From the NCBI GenBank assembly GCA_900319595.1, contig ONOZ01000060.1, positions 1 to 6,574 of the forward strand: a stretch of DNA of 6,574 nucleotides, written 5' to 3'. Source of the stretch: an uncultured Bacteroidales bacterium (lineage in GTDB: Bacteria > Bacteroidota > Bacteroidia > Bacteroidales > P3). Under the pieces are notes generated by a model. The model did not search any database. It was given only the letters and a program-made list of their open reading frames with translations, and had not been told where the DNA came from. Positions 1 through 6,511 of the stretch are shown here, in pieces (positions within the stretch are counted from its first letter, which is position 1; each line of letters opens with the position of its first letter). Made by a program: the position numbers and the translations under genes.

Positions 1-945
1 TACGTATGGAACACCACCTGAATATGAATACTGGTTATCTCCATTTACAAGATACATAGAATTGCCACTTGTAGTAGCGGCTGTACCAGTTGTGAAATGG
101 AAACCATTAGGTGAATTAGTAAATGTGAATCTTTCTGCATCACCATCTTGCTCAAAGTCTATAGTCAATTCGTCATCTATAACAGTAGCAATTGCTGTTG
201 TTCTGCAAGTACCTTCAATCCAAACACTAACATCATCATTGCCACAGTTATTACGCAAACGATATTTATAAGCTGTATTCGCAGGCAAACCTGAAATAGT
301 ATATGGTGAAGTACATTCTACTTGTGTGGCATTCTCCCATGTATCAACAGTGTATTCCAAATCATAAGAACTACCTGCTCCTGTCCAAGAGAATATTAAT
401 TCGGAAGAATTCGACGCAACAGTAATATCTGTAGGTTTTGGACAAGATGAAGCGGTAATCTCCACATTATCCACAGAAACACCTGTACCATCCTGATCAA
501 CTACATGGAATGCAATATACACATTCTTTCCAGCATAGGCAGCCAAACTAAGTTCCAAACTTGTATTGGCCCAATCAATAGTTTGTAAAAGCGCGAAATC
601 GCTCGAATCAGTATTTCCACCCTCAGATATCTCTACTGTGAATGTAGTACCGGAGGCGTAAGTTGGGTAATTTGCCGCATATTCAAAAGAGAGCATGGTA
701 TTTGCTGACACCGCTATTTGAGGAGTAACCAAATAATTACTAGCCCCACCACCATCATAGTTCACAAAGGCGGCATCATTGAGTTTTGTCCATGATTGAT
801 TACCTCTGACATGAATAGTAGTCCAACCATTAGGAGGAAATTCTCCTGAAAAGTTTTCGCTCAAAGTAGTTACTTGAGCATAACCGCTGAAAACACACCC
901 GAATAAACAGGCGAGTAACAGCATTAAACTAATTCGCTTTTTCAT
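1..945 (-). CDS. Secreted multidomain adhesin-like protein, N-terminal part (cleaved-adhesin jelly roll, FN3, second jelly roll); runs off the left edge
   Basis: Reading from the ATG at 945-943, the frame is open for exactly 315 codons to base 1, with no stop, so the 3' end is missing. Residues 1-23 are a signal peptide: positive KKR at 2-4, a Leu-rich core, and probable cleavage in SGYA|QV. Residues 32-164 look like a cleaved-adhesin/choice-of-anchor-J jelly roll: the opening FSGEFPPNGW, then SFEYAA, and the closing Y-x-G-K-N-V-Y-I-A-F-H ... SVDNVEI. Residues 168-249 resemble a fibronectin type III domain, with CPKPTD at its start, F-S-W-T, LPANTAYKYRLRNNC, and a C-R-T-T exit. From about 260 (LTIDFEQDGD) a second jelly roll begins. 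This layout is usual for T9SS-exported surface proteins of Bacteroidetes, whose sorting domain sits at the C-terminus, which is not visible here. The substrate is unknown; binding to host, matrix or carbohydrate is only a family expectation. It has its own promoter, and the preceding gene ends in a terminator, so it is probably transcribed separately. Confidence 0.88.
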   Translation of the reverse strand, partial: MKKRISLMLLLACLFGCVFSGYAQVTTLSENFSGEFPPNGWTTIHVRGNQSWTKLNDAAFVNYDGGGASNYLVTPQIAVSANTMLSFEYAANYPTYASGTTFTVEISEGGNTDSSDFALLQTIDWANTSLELSLAAYAGKNVYIAFHVVDQDGTGVSVDNVEITASSCPKPTDITVASNSSELIFSWTGAGSSYDLEYTVDTWENATQVECTSPYTISGLPANTAYKYRLRNNCGNDDVSVWIEGTCRTTAIATVIDDELTIDFEQDGDAERFTFTNSPNGFHFTTGTAATTSGNSMYLVNGDNQYSYSGGVPYV

Positions 946-1010
946 AATAGTTAAAATTTTAATTAAACATCTATTTTATTATCTTAAATCTTATTGCTAA
1001 AACAACGCCC

Positions 1011-1041
1011 CAAAATTACAAATATATTTTTATGTACCAAA
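1011..1041 (-). promoter_or_regulatory. Bacteroidetes-type promoter of the adhesin gene
   Basis: On the minus strand, TTTG (1041-1038) is followed by 19 bases and then TAATTTTG (1018-1011). This matches the Bacteroidetes sigma-ABfr consensus of a -33 TTTG and a -7 TAnnTTTG at the usual spacing. The transcript would start near 1005, giving a leader of about 60 bases before the ATG at 945. A second -7-like box, TATATTTG (1026-1019), abuts the first but has no TTTG at a suitable distance. Confidence 0.7.
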
Positions 1042-1053
1042 ATTTTTTAGTAC
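1034..1053. repeat. Imperfect 20-bp palindrome over the -33 box of the adhesin promoter
   Basis: The two halves, GTACCAAAAT and TTTTTAGTAC, pair at eight of ten positions: the outer GTAC arms and the inner AAAA/TTTT match, with one internal mismatch and a T-T centre. The palindrome covers the TTTG at 1038-1041, where a bound repressor or activator could act. AT-rich intergenic DNA gives such symmetry by chance fairly often, so an operator role is only inferred. Confidence 0.3.
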
Positions 1054-1083
1054 TTTTTTTGCAAATTCAAGATTATTTTGAAT

Positions 1084-1123
1084 AAATTAAAAGTTGATTA
1101 ACGCCTTTGAAATCTTAATCAAC
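1084..1123 (-). terminator. Intrinsic terminator after the TonB-dependent receptor gene
   Basis: In the minus-strand transcript, GTTGATTAA (1123-1115) pairs perfectly with TTAATCAAC (1101-1093) across a 13-base loop. The stem is followed at once by TTTTAATTT. It starts 33 bases past the receptor stop codon. The plus-strand reading has no T-tract after the stem, so it terminates leftward transcription only. It separates the receptor from the adhesin gene. Confidence 0.75.
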
Positions 1124-1156
1124 CCTTAAATTCTAACTTTATATAATTGTATTTTA

Positions 1157-3670
1157 TTACTCTTGCAACCCGCCCTCCTGCGATTGTTGATTGTCTTCTG
1201 AATCGAAGTTTTCTAATTTCTGCTTTCTTACTTGCTTGTTTTGGTAAAACTTTCCAAACTTATATCTTATGGAAAAACGCCAATATGGTAACTCTCTTCT
1301 ACCCCAACTCTCACTCTTATGATTCAAATATTCGCTTTCTGTATGCCATATTTGGAAATTACGAAAATTGCAAGATACCCCAACATTCAATTTTTTATCA
1401 AAAAAATCTTTATTTAATGAAATATCAAAATTTTGCCACCCCGTACTTCTTCCAAATGCGTTGATGTTAGCAGAATGGTACATAAAGAAAAATGATAACC
1501 TTATATCATAAAGCAACGTACCAAAGGCATTGGCTGAAACGTTGTAAGTAACTCCATCATTTGATGCATTGACCTTTTTGTTAGTACTTTCTACATGCGA
1601 ATAATCCACTCCTCCATTCAAACCTATGTGCCAATTTCTACCAATAGATTTGTTATAAGAAAGATGAGCAGAAACTCTATCTGACGTTCCCAAATTGATA
1701 GGATAAGACATCAAAGCCAATTCATTATACTCTATTCCATAAGAAGAATCCATAGGTATTGTAAGCGTTTCCCTATTGTTATACGAATGAGAATAAGATA
1801 CTGTTGGGAAAAATACAAAGTTAGAGGAGTATGACAAAGAAACATTGTGCGTATATGAAGGTTCCAAAGCAGGATTTCCCGTCGAATAACTATAATCGCT
1901 GTTTTTTTGAATAAATGGATTCAATTGATTTGACCAAGGCCTCCAAAGACGATAAGAATAGTTTATTCCAATTTCTTTATCGTCCGAAAAACGATAGCCC
2001 AGTCTAACATTAGGAAAAATATTAAAGTAATGCAATTCGTTAATAGAATCCATCATCACTTGTTCCCCCTTAGTATTGGTTTGTTCCATACGAAGACCTA
2101 AACGAACGGACAACTTACGATTGAAAAATTTATTAGTCAAAGACGCATACAAAGAGTTGATATTTTCAGTATATTTAAACCTATTACTTTCAAAAGGATT
2201 ATTGACGTAAGATGTGCCGTTATATAATAAAGATGAATAATCTCTGTCTGAATAATTGTAATTGGTTTTCATTCCTGCCTCAAATCTATTACCTCTACCC
2301 AATGGCTTATAGTAATCCACACGAAAAGCCACATTATGTGATTTGTTCTCATTCTCTCTTTTGTAACCATCAGTCCTATTCGGATTAGTATTTTCCCAAG
2401 CAGAGCCATTGTAATAAGATATTTCGCTCAAAGAATTTGACTTTGAATTATTGGTAGAATAATCCAAGTCGGCAGAAAGTTTTGTATCGTCTGCAGAAAG
2501 TTTTTTTACATAACCCAATGCCAAATTCATTCTATTGCCATCGTTTTCTGTTCCAGTAGTGGAGCGATATAATGAATCCACATCATAGTAGTTAGGACTG
2601 TGAGATATAAAAACTGTACTAGTGCTTTTTGCAGAAGGACGATTGTTCCAAGAATACCTTGCATCAAAAGAAAGTGTGGAAGTTGTGTCTAAAGAATAAG
2701 AGGCAGAAAAATCAAAAGAGTTGCCATGATGTTTATTATTCCTTTCCCCCGAATAACTTCTAAAAAATGTAGTATCACTGTCTCTCCACTGCCAACGATA
2801 CGAGGAGTCTGCCTTGTCTTTTTGCCCATCAAAATTATCATTATGCGAAAAACCACCAGAGATTATCCATTTGTCATTAACAAAATTCAATCTACCTCCC
2901 TCACGAAACGAATAATTGTATTTATCTTTTATTCCTGCATTGGCATTTATACTGCCATTGATTCCATAATTCTGAGCCTTTTTCATTCTTATGTTAATGA
3001 TGCCCGCTGTACCCTCTGCATCGTAACGAACTCCGGGATTTTTCAGTACTTCAAATTGGTCAATCATTTCTGGTGTCATACTCTTTAACATATCCTTCAC
3101 TCCGTCCCAGTCCATCTTCAATTCCCTGCCATTATATTGAAACTGAACCCCACTTTGCCCGTTAAGAGTAATATTCTCTTCGTTGTCCAGCATCACACCG
3201 GGGCCTAAACGCAACAAATCAAAAGCAGTAGAAACCATACCCGCCATATTGTCATCTACATTGACCATCATTTTGTCGTCATCAATCTCAATACGCTTTC
3301 TTTGTGCTACAATCTGCACTTCTTCTAAGTCGTCCATAACCTGCATTGAGATTTCTCCCAAATCTATAGTTTGTCCTTGCAAAAATTGTGAAGAAGAAAT
3401 TTCTTGTCTATATGTTTTATACCCAACGTACGAAATTTTCAAAATCAAATCTCTTTTCTTAATTTTTTGAAAAATAAACCTACCTTCTTTGTCCGTTGTT
3501 TCTCCCTTGTAAATCCCATTTGTGTCCGTTTTGTATTGCAACATACAATTAGCAAACATCAACTTCTCTCCGCTTTCTTTGTCTTTAACCGTACCTATTA
3601 TATTGACACGCTGTGCTTCTACTCCCAAAATAACAAGAAGTAAAGCAATAAATACATAGTATCTTCTCAT
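1157..3670 (-). CDS. TonB-dependent outer-membrane receptor, carboxypeptidase-regulatory-domain/outer-membrane beta-barrel family
   Basis: This 837-residue protein is a TonB-energised outer-membrane transporter or receptor; the ligand cannot be told from the sequence. Residues 1-19 form a signal peptide with probable cleavage at VEA|Q. Residues 23-110 are a carboxypeptidase-D-regulatory-like beta-sandwich (IIGTVKDKESGEKLMFAN; TTDKEGRFIFQKI; LKISYVGYKT). Residues 118-232 are the plug, with LRLGPGV, ITLNGQSGV and the strongly conserved tail NPGVRYDAEGTAGIINIRMKK. Residues 235 to about 806 are alternating, aromatic-rich strands of the barrel, closing at WRFSIRYKFGKF. After the barrel comes a hydrophilic tail of about 30 residues (Lys/Arg-rich, then Gln/Glu/Gly-rich), as is common in this Bacteroidetes family. 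The length is normal for the family, and the frame is intact. No SusD-like lipoprotein gene lies beside it, so it is not part of a visible SusC/SusD pair. The ATG at 3670 fits because the signal peptide begins directly there. No Shine-Dalgarno sequence is seen, and no convincing promoter is visible in the 88-base gap upstream. Confidence 0.92.
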   Translation of the reverse strand: MRRYYVFIALLLVILGVEAQRVNIIGTVKDKESGEKLMFANCMLQYKTDTNGIYKGETTDKEGRFIFQKIKKRDLILKISYVGYKTYRQEISSSQFLQGQTIDLGEISMQVMDDLEEVQIVAQRKRIEIDDDKMMVNVDDNMAGMVSTAFDLLRLGPGVMLDNEENITLNGQSGVQFQYNGRELKMDWDGVKDMLKSMTPEMIDQFEVLKNPGVRYDAEGTAGIINIRMKKAQNYGINGSINANAGIKDKYNYSFREGGRLNFVNDKWIISGGFSHNDNFDGQKDKADSSYRWQWRDSDTTFFRSYSGERNNKHHGNSFDFSASYSLDTTSTLSFDARYSWNNRPSAKSTSTVFISHSPNYYDVDSLYRSTTGTENDGNRMNLALGYVKKLSADDTKLSADLDYSTNNSKSNSLSEISYYNGSAWENTNPNRTDGYKRENENKSHNVAFRVDYYKPLGRGNRFEAGMKTNYNYSDRDYSSLLYNGTSYVNNPFESNRFKYTENINSLYASLTNKFFNRKLSVRLGLRMEQTNTKGEQVMMDSINELHYFNIFPNVRLGYRFSDDKEIGINYSYRLWRPWSNQLNPFIQKNSDYSYSTGNPALEPSYTHNVSLSYSSNFVFFPTVSYSHSYNNRETLTIPMDSSYGIEYNELALMSYPINLGTSDRVSAHLSYNKSIGRNWHIGLNGGVDYSHVESTNKKVNASNDGVTYNVSANAFGTLLYDIRLSFFFMYHSANINAFGRSTGWQNFDISLNKDFFDKKLNVGVSCNFRNFQIWHTESEYLNHKSESWGRRELPYWRFSIRYKFGKFYQNKQVRKQKLENFDSEDNQQSQEGGLQE

Positions 3671-3707
3671 ATTCTAATAATCACTGATATTATTTTGACA
3701 AAGTGCG

Positions 3708-3739
3708 AAAAAAAAAGTTTAATCACTCTTATTATTAAA
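3708..3739 (-). terminator. Possible weak intrinsic terminator after the nucleotide-sugar dehydrogenase gene
   Basis: In the minus-strand transcript, TTTAAT (3739-3734) pairs with ATTAAA (3723-3718) across a 10-base loop, followed by one C and nine Ts (3716-3708). The T-run is strong, but the stem is six A-T pairs only, so efficiency is doubtful. It lies 20 bases past the dehydrogenase stop codon. Confidence 0.35.
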
Positions 3740-3758
3740 TTTATATGGAGTACTTATT

Positions 3759-5033
3759 TTATAACCTATCATCTACAATTTTTCTATCCAGCACACCCTT
3801 TACATCATACACTATTCCATTATGGTTAAGCAAGGATTTGATGTCCATATTTAAGAACTCATTATGTGCAACAGCCAATATCACCGCATCAAACTTTTCT
3901 TTGTCTATTAGATTATTAGTTATATCTATATCATATTCCCTTTTCACATGTGTTTTACTTGCCCAAGGGTCATAAATGATAATATTGTCGGTATATTCTT
4001 TCAATGTATGATAAATATCTACAACCTTAGTATTACGAATATCAGGACAATTCTCTTTAAACGTTATGCCAAGTATCAAAATCTTTGAATCCTTAACCAT
4101 AACACCCTTTTTATTCATACACTTTATAGTTTGATTGGCAACATACGCCCCCATACCATCATTTAATCTTCTTGCATTGGACATAACTCTTGGCAAGACT
4201 CCATAAACCTGTGCTTTCTGAATCAAATAATAAGGATCAACGCTGATACAATGCCCACCAACCAAACCCGGAGATAGTTTTATGAAATTCCATTTACTAC
4301 TTGCTGCCTCAATCACATCGTGCGTATCAATTCCCATAGCATTAAATATTTTAGCAAGTTCATTCATAAACGCAATATTCACATCCCTTTGACTATTCTC
4401 TATTATCTTACTTGCCTCAGCGACTTTTATGCTCGGTGCTTTGTGTGTGCCGTTAATCAATACTGAATTATATACCTCATCTACAATATCCGCTATCTCA
4501 GGTGTAGAACCACTGGTAACTTTCTTTATTTTTTCTACCGTATGAAGTTTATCGCCCGGGTTAATTCTTTCAGGCGAGTAACCAGCAAAGAAATCTATAT
4601 TGAATTTAAGCCCACTAACTCTTTCCACCACAGGCAAACATTCTTCCTCTGTTACTCCCGGATAAACAGTACTCTCATAAACAACAATATCTCCTTTACT
4701 AATTACTTTCCCCACAGTTTCACTTGCTCCCCAAAGCGGTTTCAAATCCGGACGATTGTTTTCATCTACAGGAGTTGGCACTGCTACAACATAAAAATTA
4801 CAATCCCGTATCTGTTCAAGTGAATTTGTACATTTGAAACCATGATTCTGTATCGCATCTTGCAATAACTCATCGCTAACCTCTAAAGTTGAGTCATGTC
4901 CTTGCATTAACTCCTCTACCCTATTGAGATTTAAGTCAAATCCTATAGTAGAATACTTTGTGGAAAACAATCTTGCTAATGGTAATCCTACATAACCTAA
5001 TCCTATTACCGCTATCCGTATATCCTTATTCAT
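3759..5033 (-). CDS. UDP-N-acetyl-D-hexosamine (probably UDP-GlcNAc) 6-dehydrogenase, TviB/WbpA type
   Basis: This is a cytoplasmic NAD-dependent dehydrogenase of the UDP-glucose/GDP-mannose dehydrogenase family. It oxidises C6 of a nucleotide sugar twice to give a UDP-uronic acid for capsule, O-antigen or glycan-linker synthesis. The 424-residue length is typical. Visible motifs are the N-terminal Rossmann GLGYVGLPLA (Gly11, Gly13, Gly16), the AVPTPVD loop (84-90), YESTVYPG (119-126), SPERINPGDKLH (153-164), the central helix AEASKIIENSQRDVNIAFMNE (starting at 205; Lys209 and Asn213 catalytic), GGHCISVDPYYL with nucleophile Cys262, and the C-terminal binding motif FKENCPDIRNT (325-335). SPERINPGDKLH and SKWNF...SPGLVGGHC resemble the Vi-antigen TviB/VipA and WbpA branch rather than UDP-glucose dehydrogenases, hence the N-acetylhexosamine call; UDP-GlcNAc versus UDP-GalNAc is undecided. 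It starts 73 bases after the phosphofructokinase stop, with no clear promoter of its own, so read-through transcription is likely. No other glycan gene is in the window. Confidence 0.9.
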   Translation of the reverse strand: MNKDIRIAVIGLGYVGLPLARLFSTKYSTIGFDLNLNRVEELMQGHDSTLEVSDELLQDAIQNHGFKCTNSLEQIRDCNFYVVAVPTPVDENNRPDLKPLWGASETVGKVISKGDIVVYESTVYPGVTEEECLPVVERVSGLKFNIDFFAGYSPERINPGDKLHTVEKIKKVTSGSTPEIADIVDEVYNSVLINGTHKAPSIKVAEASKIIENSQRDVNIAFMNELAKIFNAMGIDTHDVIEAASSKWNFIKLSPGLVGGHCISVDPYYLIQKAQVYGVLPRVMSNARRLNDGMGAYVANQTIKCMNKKGVMVKDSKILILGITFKENCPDIRNTKVVDIYHTLKEYTDNIIIYDPWASKTHVKREYDIDITNNLIDKEKFDAVILAVAHNEFLNMDIKSLLNHNGIVYDVKGVLDRKIVDDRL

Positions 5034-5044
5034 ACTATCTTTAT

Positions 5045-5076
5045 AAAGTTATTGAAGTTAAATTACAAATAACTTT
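5045..5076. repeat. Inverted repeat between the phosphofructokinase and dehydrogenase genes
   Basis: AAAGTTAT (5045-5052) and ATAACTTT (5069-5076) are perfect 8-bp inverted arms, 16 bases apart. A third AAGTTA (5055-5060) lies within the loop and can pair alternatively with the 5070-5075 arm, so two exclusive hairpins are possible. No T-tract follows in the minus-strand transcript, so this is not a standard terminator. The stems are AT-rich and may be chance. The dehydrogenase ATG is 11 bases further on. Confidence 0.3.
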
Positions 5077-5106
5077 AATTCCAAAATTTCTCTTATGATG
5101 TAAATA

Positions 5107-6342
5107 CTATTCTACAGGATTAACTTTTGGAAAATTTGCATTAAAAGTTTCAAATTCAGGCTCTCCTATAATATGTCCTAAGAAATCTTTGTACATATCT
5201 GTAAATACGAATCTGTTTTCGTCAAAATATTCTGTAGGTAGCGGACGATTGCCAATTTTTCCCATATCTATACTACTACAATTATATTCCTCTAATTCTC
5301 CATAGGAACATACTTTTTTCAAAACAGGCATCTGTCCATACTCCTCACGCAAAAGTAAATCTACAGCCTTATCTGCCAAAGCCTGAGTGAGTCTGCGGTC
5401 ATAAACATTGCACATTCCCGAACGCGGATAATAACCTGTCATTTGAGCCCTTGCATCTATTTTTAATTTTACAGAAATTTCACTTGCAATAGTACCACAT
5501 ACACCACCAAGTCTTGCATGTCCATATTCGTCTTGCTCTGTTGAGGCATAAACTACATCACATTCTCCCGTTTGCTCGTTATACCAACGCACACCTTCAC
5601 TGACTGGTATTATAAGACTCTTGTTTGGTGAATTTTTGTAAGCATCTGCAACAATATCAAAGAATTTTTCTTTTCTTTCTTTAGTCATCTCCAATTCTGG
5701 TATAAGAGAAATTGTACTGCCTCCAAAAGTTCCAGCACCCGTTAGCCAGCCTGCATCTCTACCCATCACTTCCATTATCATTATTCTTTGATGACTTTCT
5801 GCTGTTGTCTTTAATCTTGCTGAAAACTCCGCAATAGATTTTGCTGCTGTTGGAAATCCCGGACATATAACGGCATCTGTTTCCTGTCCTTTGAAAGAAT
5901 GCATTGTCAAAGTACGCAAATCGTTGTCTATAGTCTTAGGAAAACCTATTACAGGAATACCTTCTTGTTCGTATAAGCGTTTTGCTGCTCCGTTTGTGTC
6001 ATCTCCACCTATTGTTACAAGAACATCTATCTTGTAACGTTTAAGATTTTGCATTACTTGTGGAACTCTGTCTTCTGGATTCTTTTTAGATGGGAATGGA
6101 TTGGTACGAGAAGAACGCAATGCTGTACCTCCATAAAGTCCGTTGTATGGAAGATTTGTTAAATCAACAACATCGCCATCGCCCAACAAGCCTTTCCAAC
6201 CTGTTCTTATACCATAAACTTTGAATCCTAACATTAAAGCACGGTTTCTCACACTTTCAATACTTGAATTGATTGCTGGAGTATCTCCGCCGCCTGATAA
6301 TATAGCAAGTGTCTTACCTGCAAATAATTTTTCTTGTCTCAT
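5107..6342 (-). CDS. 6-phosphofructokinase, pyrophosphate-dependent type by active-site residues
   Basis: This soluble glycolytic enzyme phosphorylates fructose 6-phosphate to fructose 1,6-bisphosphate. It is 411 residues from the chosen ATG, longer than the roughly 320-residue E. coli ATP enzyme. Motifs: LSGGGDTPAIN (15-25) replaces the GGDAPGMN nucleotide loop; TIGGDD (110-115); FPKTIDND (134-141) with catalytic Asp139; MEVMGRDAGWLTG (190-202); and IPVSEGV (245-251). Asp115 after GGD (Gly in ATP enzymes) and Lys136 in PKTIDND (Gly in ATP enzymes) are the two family markers of PPi as phosphoryl donor, which makes the reaction reversible; the donor itself is inferred. The reading frame extends upstream to a TTG at 6378, but that TTG lies inside the promoter's -7 box, so translation must start at the ATG at 6342-6340 (MRQEKLFAGK). 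The stop is TAG. It is probably the first gene of a two-gene unit with the nucleotide-sugar dehydrogenase. Confidence 0.93.
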   Translation of the reverse strand: MRQEKLFAGKTLAILSGGGDTPAINSSIESVRNRALMLGFKVYGIRTGWKGLLGDGDVVDLTNLPYNGLYGGTALRSSRTNPFPSKKNPEDRVPQVMQNLKRYKIDVLVTIGGDDTNGAAKRLYEQEGIPVIGFPKTIDNDLRTLTMHSFKGQETDAVICPGFPTAAKSIAEFSARLKTTAESHQRIMIMEVMGRDAGWLTGAGTFGGSTISLIPELEMTKERKEKFFDIVADAYKNSPNKSLIIPVSEGVRWYNEQTGECDVVYASTEQDEYGHARLGGVCGTIASEISVKLKIDARAQMTGYYPRSGMCNVYDRRLTQALADKAVDLLLREEYGQMPVLKKVCSYGELEEYNCSSIDMGKIGNRPLPTEYFDENRFVFTDMYKDFLGHIIGEPEFETFNANFPKVNPVE

Positions 6343-6375
6343 GATTATATAGTTATTGTTTCTATATTTGCAATG

Positions 6376-6407
6376 CAAAGGTACAAAGTTTTTTGATAAC
6401 TACCAAA
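6376..6407 (-). promoter_or_regulatory. Bacteroidetes-type promoter of the phosphofructokinase gene
   Basis: On the minus strand, TTTG (6407-6404) is followed by 20 bases and then TACCTTTG (6383-6376), an exact match to the TTTG / TAnnTTTG consensus with usual spacing. Transcription would begin near 6369, leaving a leader of about 27 bases before the ATG at 6342. The leader is AT-rich without a Shine-Dalgarno sequence, as is normal in this phylum. This placement fixes the gene's translation start. Confidence 0.8.
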
Positions 6408-6494
6408 TGAATTGATTTTTTTCGTATTTCTTTAATAAATTCTTATACACAACAAAATAGGCGAATAATTATTATACCCGCCCATTCAATTCAT
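6407..6494. repeat. Widely spaced 9-bp inverted repeat flanking the space between the T9SS gene and the phosphofructokinase promoter
   Basis: ATGAATTGA (6407-6415) and TCAATTCAT (6486-6494) are perfect inverted arms, 70 bases apart. The right arm lies just past the T9SS gene stop and the left arm touches the -33 box of the phosphofructokinase promoter. The arms could form the base of a larger stem around the small GGCG/CGCC hairpin between them. Chance is a real alternative. Confidence 0.25.
6452..6482 (-). terminator. Possible weak terminator after the T9SS cargo gene
   Basis: In the minus-strand transcript, GGCG (6482-6479) can pair with CGCC (6463-6460), and the self-complementary AATAATTATT sits in the loop. 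TATTTTGT follows. This is the only GC-containing hairpin in the gap between the cargo-protein stop and the next promoter. The short stem and broken T-tract keep confidence low. Confidence 0.3.
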
Positions 6495-6511
6495 CATTAT
6501 ATAGTATCAAC

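Noticed and set aside
62..271. Open frame of 69 codons on the plus strand
   Set aside because: It is antisense to the intact, domain-matching adhesin gene, and its translation is low-complexity without recognisable features.
886..945. Possible lipoprotein signal (L-F-G-C at residues 14-17) in the adhesin
   Set aside because: The hydrophobic segment continues past the Cys to a good SGYA|QV signal-peptidase I site, and Phe at -2 is a poor lipobox residue.
951..962. Perfect 12-bp palindrome TTAAAATTTTAA just before the adhesin start codon
   Set aside because: It is made only of A and T in a very AT-rich leader, so chance explains it; no other sign of an operator is seen there.
1147..3643. Several plus-strand open frames of 79-120 codons opposite the receptor gene
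   Set aside because: All lie antisense to a full-length receptor with conserved domains; AT-rich antisense frames of this size are expected.
1157..3670. SusC-like polysaccharide utilisation receptor
   Set aside because: It is shorter than SusC proteins, lacks a SusD partner, and its plug tail fits the other outer-membrane beta-barrel receptor family.
3671..3707. Promoter with GCACTTTG as -7 box for the receptor gene
   Set aside because: Only TTTG matches, and no TTTG lies at the proper upstream distance.
4542..4823. Plus-strand open frame of 93 codons opposite the dehydrogenase
   Set aside because: It is antisense to conserved motifs of a clear enzyme, and nothing in its translation is recognisable.
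5034..5106. Separate promoter for the nucleotide-sugar dehydrogenase
   Set aside because: A TTTG is present in GTTATTTG, but it lacks the leading TA and has no -33 TTTG at 19-21 bases.
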